NCBI GenBank assembly: GCA_019918135.1
Contig: WBZZ01006422.1
Coordinates: forward strand, 103,501 to 167,500
Direction: 5' to 3'
Source: Paulinella micropora
Taxonomy: Eukaryota; Cercozoa; Imbricatea; Euglyphida; Paulinellidae
Length of the DNA stretch: 64,000 nucleotides
Shown: positions 1 to 12,037 of the stretch, piece by piece
How positions within the stretch are numbered: position 1 is the first letter of the stretch
Layout of the letters: every line of letters starts with the position of its first letter
The notes under the pieces: model-generated
Databases searched by the model: none
The model's input: only the letters and a program-made list of their open reading frames with translations
Told to the model about the DNA's origin: nothing
Position numbers and translations under genes: made by a program

Positions 1-1096
1 CCTTACTCAGATTACTTTCTCCTCCTTCTTTTCTATATTGTATCTAGTATGAGGCACTTGGACCTACACATAGATAGTAATAGAGAAGCTAGAAAAGCTC
101 TCCTTGAGAAGTCGACAGTCGGTCGGATAGGTTCTCAGACCTACCTTTAGAAAACGATCAGAGATTTGCAAAAATACTCTGACGTATGTGTGAGATAATG
201 CAGATAAATGCACAAACTAGAAGGGTAGAGTGTTGTGCTCCTGTCCCTATGCTTGTTTGTGTTTTGTGTGTGTTCCTTCACTCTTCGGTCCACCTCCTTC
301 TTCTTGGTCTCTGTGTGAGAACAGCAAGAACGACAGAGAGTTTGTATCTGATGTCTCCTTGTGAGCACACAGATACTGATTGGGCTAGAGGGTACGAGAC
401 ACCTGCTTGAGACCAATCAAATTATTTGTTTTGTGAAAGAGTTATGAGGGAGCTGTGTTGGAGTATTTGTTTTCGTCTGACGTCCCCGTGTGAGACAGGT
501 CAGTGAAAATTCACTCTGTTGCCTGTGTGGCAAAGCAGAAAGAAATCACCCTAGTGATGTGGACTCCAAATGTAATGCCCCCAACGATAGCTCGTAAAAA
601 GTCGGTAATACAACCAAACACAGTCCTCAAAAGATGAGAATGATGTCTCGTTATATTAGCTCAGTGAAGCCAAAAAGGAAAACGGCAACAGACCAGGAAT
701 AAAATGGCATCGGGTCCAATCCGGACAAATAATACTGAAAAACAAGCTGGTGCACCTGTCACCAGGAAAAGGTACTTTTTACCGGCTATCCGGGGGGTGA
801 TGCCTACAATCAGTGTTGTTCCACATTCCTATGTGGCACGTTCACCGACCAGCCGGACTCCATGTTGGCCTCTTATAGGTTTTTATATATATAATTCTTG
901 ATACAATCAATACTACGGCGAGCTTGAAGGTAGTACGTATTCCCGAGCGTACCCCAGCACGGGAATACGCACACACTTAGTAATTTTATCGCTTAATCGT
1001 TGGGACTGGAACGTGACGAGCCAACTCCGCGGGCGCGGCGCTTCTCTTCCCGGCTCCCCCTAGACTCAGCGGAGTTATGCGACTAAATAATTAATA
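1..1096. other. Left flank without a recognisable gene
   Basis: I see no convincing coding region here. The short open frames at 147-416 and 186-410 are T/G-rich, overlap on opposite strands and show no domain. A short hairpin (AGTGAATTTTCACT type) lies near 504-517, and an AT-rich tract is found around 880-900. The stretch borders the outer gypsy LTR and may itself be old repeat DNA, but no partner copy is seen in the window. Confidence 0.5.
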
Positions 1097-1224
1097 TTAT
1101 CAGACTGAGCATCTAAACGACCAGCCAAAACCTTTACCGTTGATACTGAGACACTCTTTTTGACCGGGTCATTAGATTCTCCTCTGCACGACGTTTCGAC
1201 TTCACTAACTAGTTTCGAGTCGAT

Positions 1225-2846
1225 CATATGTAGGTTCTAGTGGTCGTTAGAGCCCCCATCAACTTCGCAGCAGGTAAACTCATTCAATATTCAAGATTTT
1301 GAAGTGCTGTTTGCACTGAATTCAATGTTTTTATTGGGAAAGTGTAGCCGGAGGTTTAGTTTTTCAAGGTATTAAAGGTATTGCTGTGTTCCAGAGTATG
1401 TTCCGAATTTTGACAAACTAATTTTCGACCTATGTTTTCCTAGTTTTTGTTTTGTACCGTACTCCTCTGCAAAAACCCTTAGGCAGAATTACTCAACATA
1501 ACATGTGAATTCATTTGTGCACTTGTGCGTAAAAATGAGTGCAGAGTGCATCATGCAAACAGCATTTTTCAGTTAAAAACACCATACTTGCTATGTCCTG
1601 AAATCTGAACTTTGGAGTCAACAATAAGGATTTCAAGAAGTGAGCCACACCTTTTTTCCAAAAAAAACACTTGTGTCATGCTTGCTTTTGCTTGAAACGA
1701 TGTGGTTTGAACATTTACCTGCTGCGATGCACTTGACCTCCGACATGATTTTGGTGGCGCCGGCCCGTGAATTTCTGTGGCAATATTTGACAAGACCAAG
1801 CCTATTCCCGGAGAGGAAACCAGAAGAATTTCCAAAAAATATTTGACCAAACAGGCCTATCGACATACGTAGCCTTTGAAGTGAATGCCGCACTAAAATT
1901 CTTTTTTATTTGACGGTTTTTGCGGGTCGAGATTGGTAAAAGTCATGGCTAGAGAGGGTTTTGTGTTTTTTTGTGTGTGTTTCTCATGCATACTTTCACG
2001 TCCCGAGGCCTTGCACAGTCTTTCCAAACGTTGTGCCCATGCTGTCTGCAAAATGGTGTGTTGTAAACTTATCTGTAGCATGTGTTGTTCTTTCTTCCCT
2101 GAAGCCCTTTTTTGCACCTGTCTTGTATCACTCCTATATGTGTTGTGTGTGCTTTTCTGGGAATGTAATGTGCTGAATCTATTCACAATCACATGGTCTT
2201 TGTTTTGCATATGTTCAACTACTGCTCCTTTCTTTGTAACCCTGCTGTTGGTGATCTGTTCTGGGCTGCAGACAGGCTAAAAAATCAGGGGTGAGATCTT
2301 TAGAGATTTTCAAATTTTTCCTGCACTTTCTGTACAAAATGCTTTTATTAAATAGTCTCTTTGATTTCCTTCACTTTCTGTACTTGTGCCGGCCTTGTAT
2401 TTAAATAAAAAAATTTCTGAGTGAGGGCCTTATGCCCTATTTTTGCTGATTTTGGCCGGTTTGCTTGCAGTCTTAAGGTTACCTTTTTGTGAAAAAACTT
2501 TGAACATTTAATTATAAGCATACATAGAAAGATATTATATAAAAATTTATTGAAGAGCATACAGGGAACATGTGAAAACTGACTATGATTTTTGGTCATC
2601 ACAAGCACCATTTTTTGAGGTGGCAAGGTGGCCAGTTTTTTCCGGTGGGGGTGTGTGCAAATTAGTTGGGAAAAAGGGGTGGGCGACGGGAAATCGATTG
2701 GTTTGAAGTCAGTTTTTACTATTTTCAATGATTCTTTCATTAAATTAAATGTTTTTACTTAAATCTACAATTTTCATATGATAAAGTTTAACGGATCTAT
2801 GTTTATTATGCTAACGACCACTCGCCCATAGGAGAACTTACATATG
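1225..2846. mobile_element. Non-autonomous DNA-transposon-like element with CATATGT termini
   Basis: The insert begins CATATGTAGGTTCT, then AGTGGTCGTTAG. The reverse complement of its end begins CATATGTAAGTTCT and, after a 10-12 base gap, reaches the same GTGGTCGTTAG. These are imperfect terminal inverted repeats of about 36 bp. The comparison with the right gypsy LTR shows that exactly this block is extra. The interior is AT-rich, and no transposase is recognisable; open frames at 1569-1893 and 1933-2280 have no domain I know. No clean target duplication is visible. The superfamily is unknown. Confidence 0.65.
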
Positions 2847-2972
2847 TTTCGTTCAGAAATGATTTCAAACGATCAGTTCAAAGTTCTTTTTAGCTATTGC
2901 CATTTTTTCTGTTCGTATTACCTTTTCCCCCGATTTTCCCGTAAAACACTCTTTACGGTTAATTTGTGAACA

Positions 2973-3149
2973 AGGACGGAAAAAGCACAATATCTAACTT
3001 GTCTTCCGTTGCCAGTCATTTCCGCCTTGAGGCTTCCCAAATCAATTTGGGCAATTTTCAAGTCCAACAATCCGACAACTATCCGTTTATGACTGTTTAC
3101 TTGAAGACTCGCGACACTATCCGTTTGAGAACTGGAGACCTCACAATCT
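2973..3149 (+). repeat. 177-bp segment inverted between the two gypsy LTRs (left copy)
   Basis: The block from AGGACGG to CACAATCT is flanked by AACA and ACGTTCTAC. In the right LTR the same flanks enclose its reverse complement (44626-44802), also 177 bp, with few substitutions. In this orientation the block lies inside an open frame (2966-3208) that runs to a TAA at the end of a coding-like stretch, but I recognise no family for it. Confidence 0.85.
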
Positions 3150-3341
3150 ACGTTCTACACTTGATCGTACGTTGCACCCAAGCCTGCAATGAGTTCGAAA
3201 TTATGTAAATAAACGAAGTGACCTCTCTACTATTTACTTGTATTTCACTTGCTCATCCTGAGTCAGGACTCAACGCAGCCATAGTGTTCTTATTAAGAGT
3301 TCGTTGTATCTGCCTACTTGAAGAGTTGTATACAAACTCAA

Positions 3342-3882
3342 AATTCGAATTTTTTTCCATTCAAGAGAAAACTACATACACAGAGTTGGTGTGTTCTGTG
3401 CACAGATCGATTTGGAAAGACCCTCTCTTTCAGGAGTGGCTATACAACAACGTATTAGGACAGTGGTAACCAAAAACACATATGTCTCGACAGACCGTTC
3501 ACCTGCCGTTGCATTTTTGTGTCCCTCCTCTGCCCTTATACACACTATGCAGTCAACCAACACAGTATGTGTTTGGTTTTGTCGTTTTAGGGTCACCCCC
3601 TACCTACAGAGTGGAGAACACCTCTTCCACTGCACCTCGCCCTCTTCAGCTACTGCTCTGCGTTCTGGCATTCTCCTGGTACGTCTACATGTGGAACCAG
3701 TCGCGACAAGACGACCCAGCATCAAAATACAACGAGCACAAACAACGTTGTCTGGACTTATATCCCATCTTGGGCTCCCGTACACATACCCTACGTACAG
3801 GCAAGAGGCTTCAGGAAGAAGTCAAGGCTGACAAGACTGCTCGCCTCCACACTGACCTTCCACGTACAAACCTACTGGATCG
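3342..3882 (+). other. Gypsy leader and start of the gag region
   Basis: This stretch follows the left LTR. No canonical primer-binding site is obvious directly after the LTR, where the sequence is AT-rich. From about 3660 the frame of 3482-3934 begins to look protein-like (a stretch of KYNEHKQRCLDLYP type) and probably belongs to the N-terminal part of gag, before a frameshift into the next segment. Confidence 0.4.
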
Positions 3883-4875
3883 TTGGCAGCCGCAGAGAAG
3901 CTCTGGCACGACATTGGCCACGTCATCCCCGTAGAAGCTTTTCACAACTACTACCCAGTCACCGCTCCCACTGTCGGATTGACAAGGTCACTCCAGGTCA
4001 CTGCACTCCTCGGCACAACCGCTGGTGCCACATCCATTCCCTCATCGAACCAGACTGGTCCGACAACTCTGCAGCCCACCGGACGTTCATCTGCGACTAC
4101 GACCCGTTCGAGCCACCCTTCGACGTCTTCGACTCTTGGAACAGCTACGCTGACTTCGTCAACGCCGATACTACCCTCAGCCCTGACATCTGCAGTCACG
4201 CCGACACTTCGAACACCGACGTCTGATCGAACTGTTTTCGCACGAGGATTAGCAGTCAACTATCACATCGCCAACACGCCAATTCAACTGGCCATTATGC
4301 ACGCCATCAGCAATGTTAACGAGTGGGGAGATAGAGTTACGGTCACCATCATGGACGCCTGTTGGTACCGTTTCGTCCGCGTCACCGACTCAATCAAGCA
4401 AGTTTGGAGTTCGCTGTCCCTCATTTGGCTGCTATTCATTCGCGACCTTATCCATGGCTGTACATGTCCGGACAAACCCGACTTATACAAGTCAGCTCTC
4501 CAAACTCTCGATCTACGACGTTTTCAGAACGAACAACTTTTGGCGTACATCCATCGGTGTATTACGTTTTACGAGACTACACATGCAGCTGGCGTGAGCA
4601 TCTGCGACGGAAATCAGATTGAGGACTTGGGCCGTATGCTCACCCCGATGGAACGTGACCGATGGAATCAGCATTCGGACCAAGTCCTACTCACGCATGG
4701 CGTTGGCTGGCCGCGCAATCTGGATGACCTCCTCCCTTGGGCCAGGACCCTCGACCCAAACGTTATGCAGGAATATCTTCTTGGGATGAGACTCCGGTCC
4801 GCACCGGCATCAAAGACCCATCTACGTACAGACGGGTCTCTGTTCGTCCAAGACGTCAGCAGCTCCGGCAAGTAA
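3883..4875 (+). pseudogene. gag: gag-like capsid segment of the outer gypsy element
   Basis: The 330-codon frame holds, from about residue 130, a helical gag-like region with FQNEQLLAYIHRC followed by a SICDGNQIEDLGRML stretch, as expected for a Ty3/gypsy capsid domain. Residues 25-125 read as Thr/Ser-rich low complexity, but another frame across 3960-4225 gives a much more protein-like sequence. The gene is therefore frameshifted at least twice near its start. Gag would form the retrotransposon particle and bind its RNA. It is followed by the zinc-knuckle and protease segment in a different frame. Confidence 0.6.
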
Positions 4876-4986
4876 CGACTACTGAGGCGAACACCAATAC
4901 TAACCGCCCCGCTTGGCAGAAACGTAAGGCGGACGCCATGGCAATGACTCAGACTGCTCCCTTACAGACGTCGCCAGGTCAAGCGC

Positions 4987-5646
4987 TTGAAGACCGACCC
5001 ACCGGGTACCTCGTCGAGCCGGATCGATCGAAAACTTTTTACGGGCCTACCATGCACCTACTGCAAGGAGCACAACAACTTCTTGAAAAAGGGCCAGCTC
5101 CCCAAACATTCGTTTGAAGAGTGCAAACTTCGTCGACAGCGTCATCAATATGACGAAAAGCCATCAGCGGCCGTTGCCCGCAGCATCCCGCGCGCCTTCC
5201 ATATGACTACCCGGTCTGGTACTCCCTCTCCGCTGGTGCCAACGCCCTCGCCTCTACGGATTGCGACAATCCCAACAGTTGTCACCGGATGCGTTTGGGT
5301 TGCCAAACATCCTCGTAACAGTCCATTTATCGGCAAGACTACATGCGCTTTGGATTCAGCCTGCAACTGTAAAGGCGTCGCTCGCTTATCGTGGGTTCTA
5401 CAACACGGCTTTACGATCCGGCAGCTGCCGCCTGTGGCAACACGCTCATCCGTCTGCATCGACGCAGTCCTCACCGACGGCATCGAACTCTTTGTTTCCG
5501 CTGGCCCAACGTCGCCGCTTCATGCAATCACTGTTTATGTGTCGGCCCACCTGCCCGATTGCGTGGATCTACTCTTCGCCAACGAAGTGACCGCACAGAT
5601 CAACTTGTCCATCGACGAGGCCCAGAGGATCAAGCCAACGGACTAA
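4987..5646 (+). pseudogene. gag zinc knuckle and aspartic protease segment, outer gypsy element
   Basis: The frame contains CTYCKEHNN followed by HSFEEC (C-x2-C ... H-x4-C), a gag nucleic-acid-binding finger. It continues into a retropepsin-like region with CALDSACNC; the putative catalytic triad DSA sits at residue 123 (codon 5353), where most retropepsins have DTG or DSG. The segment runs on to a helical tail (FANEVTAQINLSIDEAQ) and stops at 5646. The protease would cleave the polyprotein. Neighbouring segments in other frames show that this copy is frameshifted on both sides. Confidence 0.6.
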
Positions 5647-6872
5647 TCCCTTTGAAGCCCACAGCAAGACAGATCGTCTACGAGACGGAATTTCATCTCT
5701 TCGATGAGCCACTTCAGGTGGGCGACCGTCAACTAGCAACCATCAGCTATGACTTCTGCCCGGAGACTCTGGCTGAAATGACTTCTTACCCGACCTCCGA
5801 GATTGAGAAGATCTTCAAGCTCCGTGTTACACAACCTTCGGATTCCTACGATCTTTTGTCAACTTCGCAAGCCCACCTCTACGGCCGCACAGTCAACCTG
5901 TTCATGTCCGAAAAGAAGAGACCATGCGATGGGAGGATCCTGACAGATCACGACGAAGACGATGAAGAAGAAGAAGAAGAAGAAGAAGAAGAAGAAGAAG
6001 AAGAAGAAGAAGAAATCAAATCTATAGCTAGTGCCTCCAAGAAACACAAGCCATCCTCTGATCTGATCACACATGAGGATTATTATAACGATGCCCGTGC
6101 TTGGTCGCTTATCCGACATACTCAGCAGGCCGACCCGAGACGCAGTCCGACTGTGCGATCTCTCTCTTTCGGATCATCATCATCATCATCTTCATCGTCC
6201 TCGTCATCGCCATCGTTGATGCAGGCTTTATCCTCATCATCGACAGCATCTCCACCTACCACATCCGCTGCATCGGCCCTTGGCCAACCATCGGCCCCTG
6301 CACCTGGCACACCGCAATCGTTCCAGAACGCACTGACTAACCCTCCGTCGTTACAAGCTCCAGTTGTTCCTCTAACATCTAGTCACAACTATCAACATGT
6401 ACAGAGTAGGCGGCGCTCTTCAACCAAACGCGAACGCTCAACATCACTGGTGCCCTCTTCTCCTTGCTCTCAAGTTCCGCCAGTCTCGCCTTCGCCACCT
6501 CGGCTCACCCAACCGACTACCAGTCCAGTCGCCGGGTTGAGTAAAGCATCTACGAGAGCACATACCAGCGCCCGCCGGAGGGCAGCCCGCGCAACTCCTG
6601 GCCGCTCGACAGCTGTGTCCAGTTCTTCATCGACCTCTGCGACAAATACAGCCGCAACGCCAGCCCAACCGCAGGCACCTGCAACATCTTCTGGTAGTTC
6701 GTCCTCCTCGTCCAGCTCGTCGTCGGTACCTGCGGCAAGCCCAGCTGGGTGCGAGCCCTATCCTGGGCGACCCACTCCCCGGTCCTAGGAGGCCCTCAAG
6801 TCACATACTCGCTAAGCCCACTTGGACTATACAGGACTCGCACTCCCACCGCCGAAGACCGCGACAAGGTGG
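5647..6872 (+). pseudogene. Acidic and serine-rich linker of the gypsy polyprotein
   Basis: The open frame 5391-6788 is protein-like from about 5640. It contains a pure glutamate run encoded by GAA/GAG repeats near 5965-6015, a serine run from TCA/TCG repeats near 6174-6215, and a Pro/Ser/Thr-rich stretch up to 6788. A neighbouring frame (from 6749) stays open up to the copia insertion point and has the same phase as the frame that resumes at 35418. The copia therefore interrupts one continuous polyprotein. The linker has no catalytic domain. Confidence 0.55.
6868..6872 (+). repeat. Target-site duplication GGTGG, left copy (copia)
   Basis: GGTGG directly precedes the left copia LTR and recurs directly after the right LTR at 35417-35421. 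This is the expected 5-bp duplication of Ty1/copia integration and fixes the element's borders. Confidence 0.9.
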
Positions 6873-7174
6873 CTGAGAGTATTGACATACCATTAGTTAG
6901 TAAATCAGTCATATTAATCACTAGGCCGGTCAGCCGGTAGTTACTAATTGGCATTCAGTGCCTGATGAACGGAATGTTGACCATATTATTAGGTGTTCAT
7001 ACCATAATTAGTATAAGTATAAGTCATATATTGTTTTATTGTTAGTCTTGCGATTACCTCCATCTAATCTTGTTATTATTACCATTAAAGTTATTCAGTT
7101 CTCGCATTTCAGTAGAACCACAAAGTGTCCTTGAAAGTTACGTCCGGTATTATATAGATTGTTACATCTATCAG
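6873..7174 (+). repeat. Left LTR of the nested copia element
   Basis: This 302-bp repeat has a short terminal inversion, CTGA...TCAG. It is identical to 35115-35416 except for one transition in the CATAAT(T/C)AGTATAAG stretch. It is directly followed by GGTTATGAACC, the likely primer-binding site overlapping the first gag codons. Confidence 0.95.
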
Positions 7175-7178
7175 GGTT

Positions 7179-8655
7179 ATGAACCTTTCTGCGTTTGATT
7201 CTGCGTCATCGGAGGAGTCTACGACTACTACACTGACAGTGGCGAAGGAGCATCGCTTCGGCGGCGAGCATGGGACGAGGAAGTGGAGGGACGCCTACCA
7301 TGAAATCACTACCTACCTCGCTGGCAAGCATCGCGAGCACCTACTGCTGGAGTGGGACCAGTGTTTGCTTTATTATAAACAAAGGAAGCTAATGTTAGAC
7401 AAGGAACAGGATCGCAAGCGGGCGGAGTCGGGGAAGTCTTCGAGTTCCTCACGGGCTCTGCCTACGGATGCAAAGCATGTGAACCTATCGGACTTGGAGG
7501 AGGACACAGTAATACAAGCTAGACAGGAGGTCTTCTCTTTCATCTATCTGTGTTTGTCTGGCCCTGCGAAGTTGCTGGCCAGGCCGTTGTCGGAAGAACG
7601 ACCGATGGACCCCAGTAAGCTGGTCAAATGCTGGCTGAGCGGTATGGGGGCAGCACTCAGGAGGAGTTGCTGGCGGAGCAATGTTTTCTGACAAACTTTC
7701 GTTTCAATCTGCAGAGGGATCTGCCGTCGCAGCTGACGGAGTTCGTGAGACGCTGCGATCGTCTCCACCTGGATGGGGGAGATGAGATCAAGCCTATGAC
7801 GCGTCTTGGCATCTTGCTGAATGCTCTGGCTGGAATCAAGTCATGGGAGGAGTTCTACCGTACCCAGATGAGGAGGACGGGACTGGACTTCGAAGGCTTC
7901 AAGACGAGCTTCCTGAAGGAGGTACGGATGTGGGAGGCCCGGGGAGGGGCGAAGCAACAGCAGACCGGTGATGGTTCTGTGTTCGTGTCCTTCGCTGACG
8001 TGTATGGCCGGGAGCAACGTCAGGCTGGTGATGGGAAGCAGCGTGGGAAGGGCAAGGTGGATGGAAGGGAAAGGGCGATGGTGCCCGGAACGGTGATGGT
8101 CAACGTGGTAACGGAAATGGTGGACCGGGTGGTGGCCAGACTGGGAATGGTGGCAAGTGTTGTTTTGCTTGCGGCAAATGTGAGCCAAAACATCGGTTTT
8201 TCGAGTGTACCAACCAGTGTTTCTACCAGAAAAGTCAGGCACACAAGTCTCATAAGGGAAAGGATTGCCCTGAACTAAAGACTAAGTTCGCCACCTTACT
8301 GAAACGTATTGCTACTCAGGGTAAGGGCAAGACGATGGACTCCAAGCCTCCGGCGTCTCTGTGTGCGGCGACGGGAGCTACGACTGTCGTGGTTGATGAG
8401 GATCCGTTTTCGTCTTACCCTCCGTACTTTCCGCCTGGGGGATCGCTCTACATGATGAGCGGGAGTGGGGACGCCAAAGGGGGTTCTTCGGGCCCGGGTT
8501 CGTGGAGGTTCGTTCAACAAGGGGACGGGAAGATACGCCTGCGATGGGTAGATGACCAAGGGGTAAGAGGGGGGCAGGGCAACCAATGCTCGGCTCTTAC
8601 GAGTGGGGACAGGCGGTGCCTGAGGGTCCAGCGTTTTGCTGTCTACATTCCGTAG
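7179..8655 (+). pseudogene. gag: gag region of the nested copia element, frameshifted
   Basis: The ATG at 7179 lies four bases after the LTR. The first frame (7179-7691) covers the gag N-terminus and continues after a one-base shift near 7630 in frame 7628-8278 (ERYGGSTQEEL, TNFRFNLQRDLPSQL), with typical copia gag spacing. A second shift near 8060 leads into a Gly/Asn-rich stretch and a Cys-rich finger (CCFACGKC ... ECTNQC ... KDC) just before 8280. The frame then runs through 8335-8655 and ends early. Gag would build the particle and bind RNA; this copy cannot encode it intact. Confidence 0.7.
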
Positions 8656-8669
8656 ATAAACCGACATTT

Positions 8670-9920
8670 TTGCACGTACCACGGCAATGTCTATGTTAAG
8701 CAAGCCTTGGCCAAGCGACGCTACGACGAATATATGGAGCGTTATGGACCGGATCGAGTTGCTGAACTTCAGCCGGGGTCGCCTAGGCCCCAGGATGATG
8801 TGCCCATGGACGATGGACACCAGCGGGATCGGGTTGCGGCTGCTGGGGCTGTGGAAGATGTCTCTTTGGCTGGGGCTTCTTCGGTGGACGTCATGGATGT
8901 GGAAGGTCGAGTGGCTTTCGGGTCATCGGAAGAGCGTTTGTCATCCTTGCCGGCTTCGTCATCGGTTGTGGTGGCTTCGTCGTCGGGGGTGTCGGGGTTG
9001 GATTCGTCTTCGGGGTCAGCTTCGTCTTCGCAGGAGGCGCTTCGGATTGGGGGAGACTCCAAGCGCGAATGGGCGTCGACGGGGATCGAACGGTCTGCGA
9101 CCCTGAATCAGAATTACAGTTGGTGGGACGGTGATGAATGGATTCGCGTGGTACGAGAGATTACCGGTGTGGTCTCTGGCGACCGGGTGATGTGGTGACA
9201 CGTTACGATGGGGACCCTGTGGTGTATGTGGCGGGTTTGCTCAGCCGACAGCCGCCATTGGATCATTGGGTACCTAAGCCGGCGCCGCAGCGTGATATTG
9301 GAGCTCGACGATTGGTGTTTTCTGCAAAGTATGTGCATTGGGTACTGAACCATGGGAATGCTTATGACATGTTTTATTGGCAGCAGTACCTTCTGTTTTG
9401 CTTCCGGGAGCGGAACTGGTGGGAGTTCGACTGTCATCAGTGTGAAGAGGCCCAAGAGACGGGGAACGAGCCAAGGAAGGTCTGTGAACACTGTGGCCGC
9501 GACCCTGTGGACACATTCCAGTGTGACAACTGTTTCGTGGTGTACTACTGTTCGGACCTTTGTCAGCAGCGGGACCAACCGAAGCATCGATACTACTGTA
9601 CCGTGGCGAGGAGCAGCCCAGTGCGGGTTGGTGTCATGCGTGCGGAGTTGCGGAGCAATCGAACGGGCCTGGGGCATTCCATCAAGTCGCATGCAGTTGC
9701 TGCTCTTTTGTGGCACAGGTTGATTCGTTACCGGAAAGGGGGGCATTCACTTCTGCCTCGGAACGTTAGGGAAGGACCGGCGCTTCCAGTGGGGTCCAAT
9801 GACGAGGACAGAGCTTGGATCACCGCATTTGGGTGGGTCCTAGTGCTCCGGATGAGGACGACCCGGGGTCTGATGATGAGCTGGTGCGGCGTTACTCGTC
9901 TGCCAAGACGGTGGTCTTGA
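8670..9920 (+). pseudogene. Copia polyprotein segment with a MYND-type zinc finger
   Basis: Frame 8707-9198 is acidic and Ser-rich. After a shift near 9150, frame 9138-9920 carries CEHCGRDP, then FQCDNC, YYCSDLCQQRD and HRYYC, at about 9483-9600. The order C-x2-C, C-x2-C, YC-x3-CQ and H-x3-C is that of MYND zinc fingers, which usually mediate protein-protein contacts. It sits between gag and protease, where copia elements normally have no such domain. Its role here is unknown; recruitment of a host factor is an inference. Confidence 0.65.
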
Positions 9921-10690
9921 GTCCGCCTCCTGCTTCGGGGAGAAGGGCTCTGGGCGATCGTCGTTATCAGTCGTTGGAGCAGTATTTTGCGGAGATGGTC
10001 CTACGAGACAGGGATACTCTTGTCCGTCCTTTTGACTACAACGACTCTGTGATACCTTGGCTTGAGATGGAGAATCACCTGGGATGTTATGGGATTGGGG
10101 ACGATGGTCGGGTGGAGCCACCTTGTCCAGAGCTGGATGTTCTTGTAGCGTTCCTGCGCAAGATGAAAGATCAATCATATGGGCGACCACAACTTCCTTC
10201 TGGGAGACTACCTGCGGGGTTGCCCGGGCCGTGGGCGTTGGACTTCATCGACCTACAAGATTATAGACGGGCGATGGCTCGCTATTACAGGATGTTGGTC
10301 TGTGCACCGTTGGGCTACCGACCTTGGCCTGTCCCTGCTGAGGCGGTTGAGATCGGTTTGGGGGAGAGGCCTCATGTCGTGCCTAGGCCTCTACCGAAGC
10401 TGATCTCCGATCGTTCTGTGAGGGACAGTGAAGCGGCTTCATCGGATGTGGAGTTCTCAGTGACGGGCGTCTTGTCTTCGCCGTCGTCTGGGTCAACGAC
10501 TGGGCCTGCGACTCAAGGGGTGAGTGCACCGGCTTCGTCTGGGGCTACCGCTTCGGCTTCGTCGCAGGCTACAGCTTTGGCTTCGTCAGAAGGAGTCGGG
10601 TTGCCTACTGGGAGTGCGAATGATTCGTCGCAGGGAGGTCAAGTGAATGGTGGAGGTGGGCCCTCGCTCTATGTTGTGGGGGGGACGGGG
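9921..10690 (+). pseudogene. Linker of the copia polyprotein before the protease
   Basis: The open frame 9815-10927 covers this part. It has a helical, charged N-terminal stretch (SLEQYFAEMVLRDRD), then a conserved-looking block around LPGPWALDFIDLQDYRR, and from about 10440 a Ser/Ala/Thr-rich low-complexity run. I recognise no domain. A frameshift close to 10690 separates it from the protease. Confidence 0.45.
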
Positions 10691-12037
10691 ATTGTCTACC
10701 TTGTCGTGCGGCTTCCACCTCGACCGAATGGTGCCTCGACAGCGCCGCTACACACGATCATGTACCCAGCTCATCATATTTGGCTTCGCCAGTCAAGGAG
10801 GGATTACCTGTGGTGGTCGACGGCCTTGGGGGTCGACAGCGTCTGGATAAGTATGGTAAGGCTATTGTGGCTGGCCGTGATGGGCAAGGCAAGGAGGATT
10901 ACCTTAGGTTGGATCCAGCGTATGTGACTCCAGACATCCACGTTGGGCTGGTCTCGGCTGGGCGTCTACAGGTAAAAGGGTATTCTACACACCTACAGGA
11001 GGTAGGTTTCTTTGTGTCAAGGAAGGAGTGCACCTGTGTTGCGGATGAGGATAAAGTTATGGTCGGTGAGCTTCAACTGGACAGTCTACGCTACCGATTT
11101 CTGCCTGGGAATGTAAAGGATGTGGGCTCGGTTCTCTACTCCGGGCCACCTAAGCAACAACAGGTACCGTTCAAGGTGAGTGGTCACTTTCTTCATGATT
11201 TGTATGGGCATTTGGGTCCTAAGCCTACGACGTCCTTGGTAAGAGCGCATAAGCACGACTGGGATGTGGTTGATGTGGGTGGTCTCGCGGGCTACAGTAA
11301 GCATGGGAAGTGTGTCGTGTGCCAGCTTACGCACTCTACGTTCAAACCGTCATATACCGGAGCACATCTGACGGTTATGCCTCGCGCCGGAGAAGGATTG
11401 AGTGGGGACAGTACTGGAAAGTTTCCCCGTCCGGTCTACAATGGCTACAACTATCTGCTTGTTTGTGGATGATGCTACTCGCTGCTTGTTTGCGTTCCTG
11501 TTACGTGAGAGGACGGCTGAGGTATGCGTGGGTCATCTACGTTATGTCATGGCATTGGGCAAAACGCATGCTGGTGCTAAACTGAAGCAATTTCGATGGG
11601 AGTGGATTTCAACTGTACTGCATGACCATCTGCGAGCTAAGGGACTACTACCTCTACGGGGCAAGTACGATCCTAATAAGAATGCAATTGCAGAGTCCTG
11701 GTTGAAGCAGGTGTTTCGAATTGCAAGGGCGTTGATGCTGGCACGATGTGTACCTTACCAGTTTTTGGGCTATGCTGCTCTTCATGCAGTCTTCATCATC
11801 AACGCTGTTCCCTACAAGGACGGCAAACCACGGTATGAGATGTTCTTCAACCGTGCGTTGCCTCACATCTCGTTTTGGCACGTCTTTTTGGATGTCTCTG
11901 CTACCGACACCTGGGAAGCCACAAGAGTCGTTCGAATACATCGGAATTGGCTGTGTACCTCGGGCATTCCCTGGAGACGTCGTCGTACTACGTGTGGTCT
12001 ACGACTGCAAGGAGGGTGGTTGACGAAAAGCATGTAG
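10691..12037 (+). pseudogene. Copia protease and integrase region, frameshifted
   Basis: WCLDSAATHDHV at about 10729-10764 is the copia aspartic protease motif (catalytic D codon at 10738). The same frame (to 11472) runs into the GAG-pre-integrase zinc region (LYGHLG ... CVVCQL) and the integrase start (GDSTGKFP). After a shift near 11440, frame 11402-12037 continues with DDATRCLFAFLL, a region where the second catalytic Asp and its glycine neighbours appear to be missing (KLKQFRWEWIS), and NAIAESW with the expected Glu. The integrase would join the cDNA to the host chromosome; this copy looks inactive. Confidence 0.7.

Larger units (their letters stand above)
1098..3341 (+). repeat. Left LTR of the outer gypsy element, split by a 1.6-kb insertion
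   Basis: It starts TATCAGACTGAGCA and ends AAACTCA, matching 44381-44993. Positions 1098-1224 and 2847-3341 are LTR; 1225-2846 is an inserted element absent from the right LTR, which therefore serves as the empty site. Apart from an inverted 177-bp segment (2973-3149), the two LTRs are similar with scattered differences, so this copy is older than the nested copia element. Confidence 0.85.

Noticed and set aside
147-901. Open frames near the left edge as host genes
   Set aside because: They are short, overlap on both strands, are low in complexity and show no domain.
1569-2280. Possible transposase in the CATATGT element of the left LTR
   Set aside because: The frames are short, Cys/Phe-rich and lack any acidic catalytic triad or DNA-binding motif.
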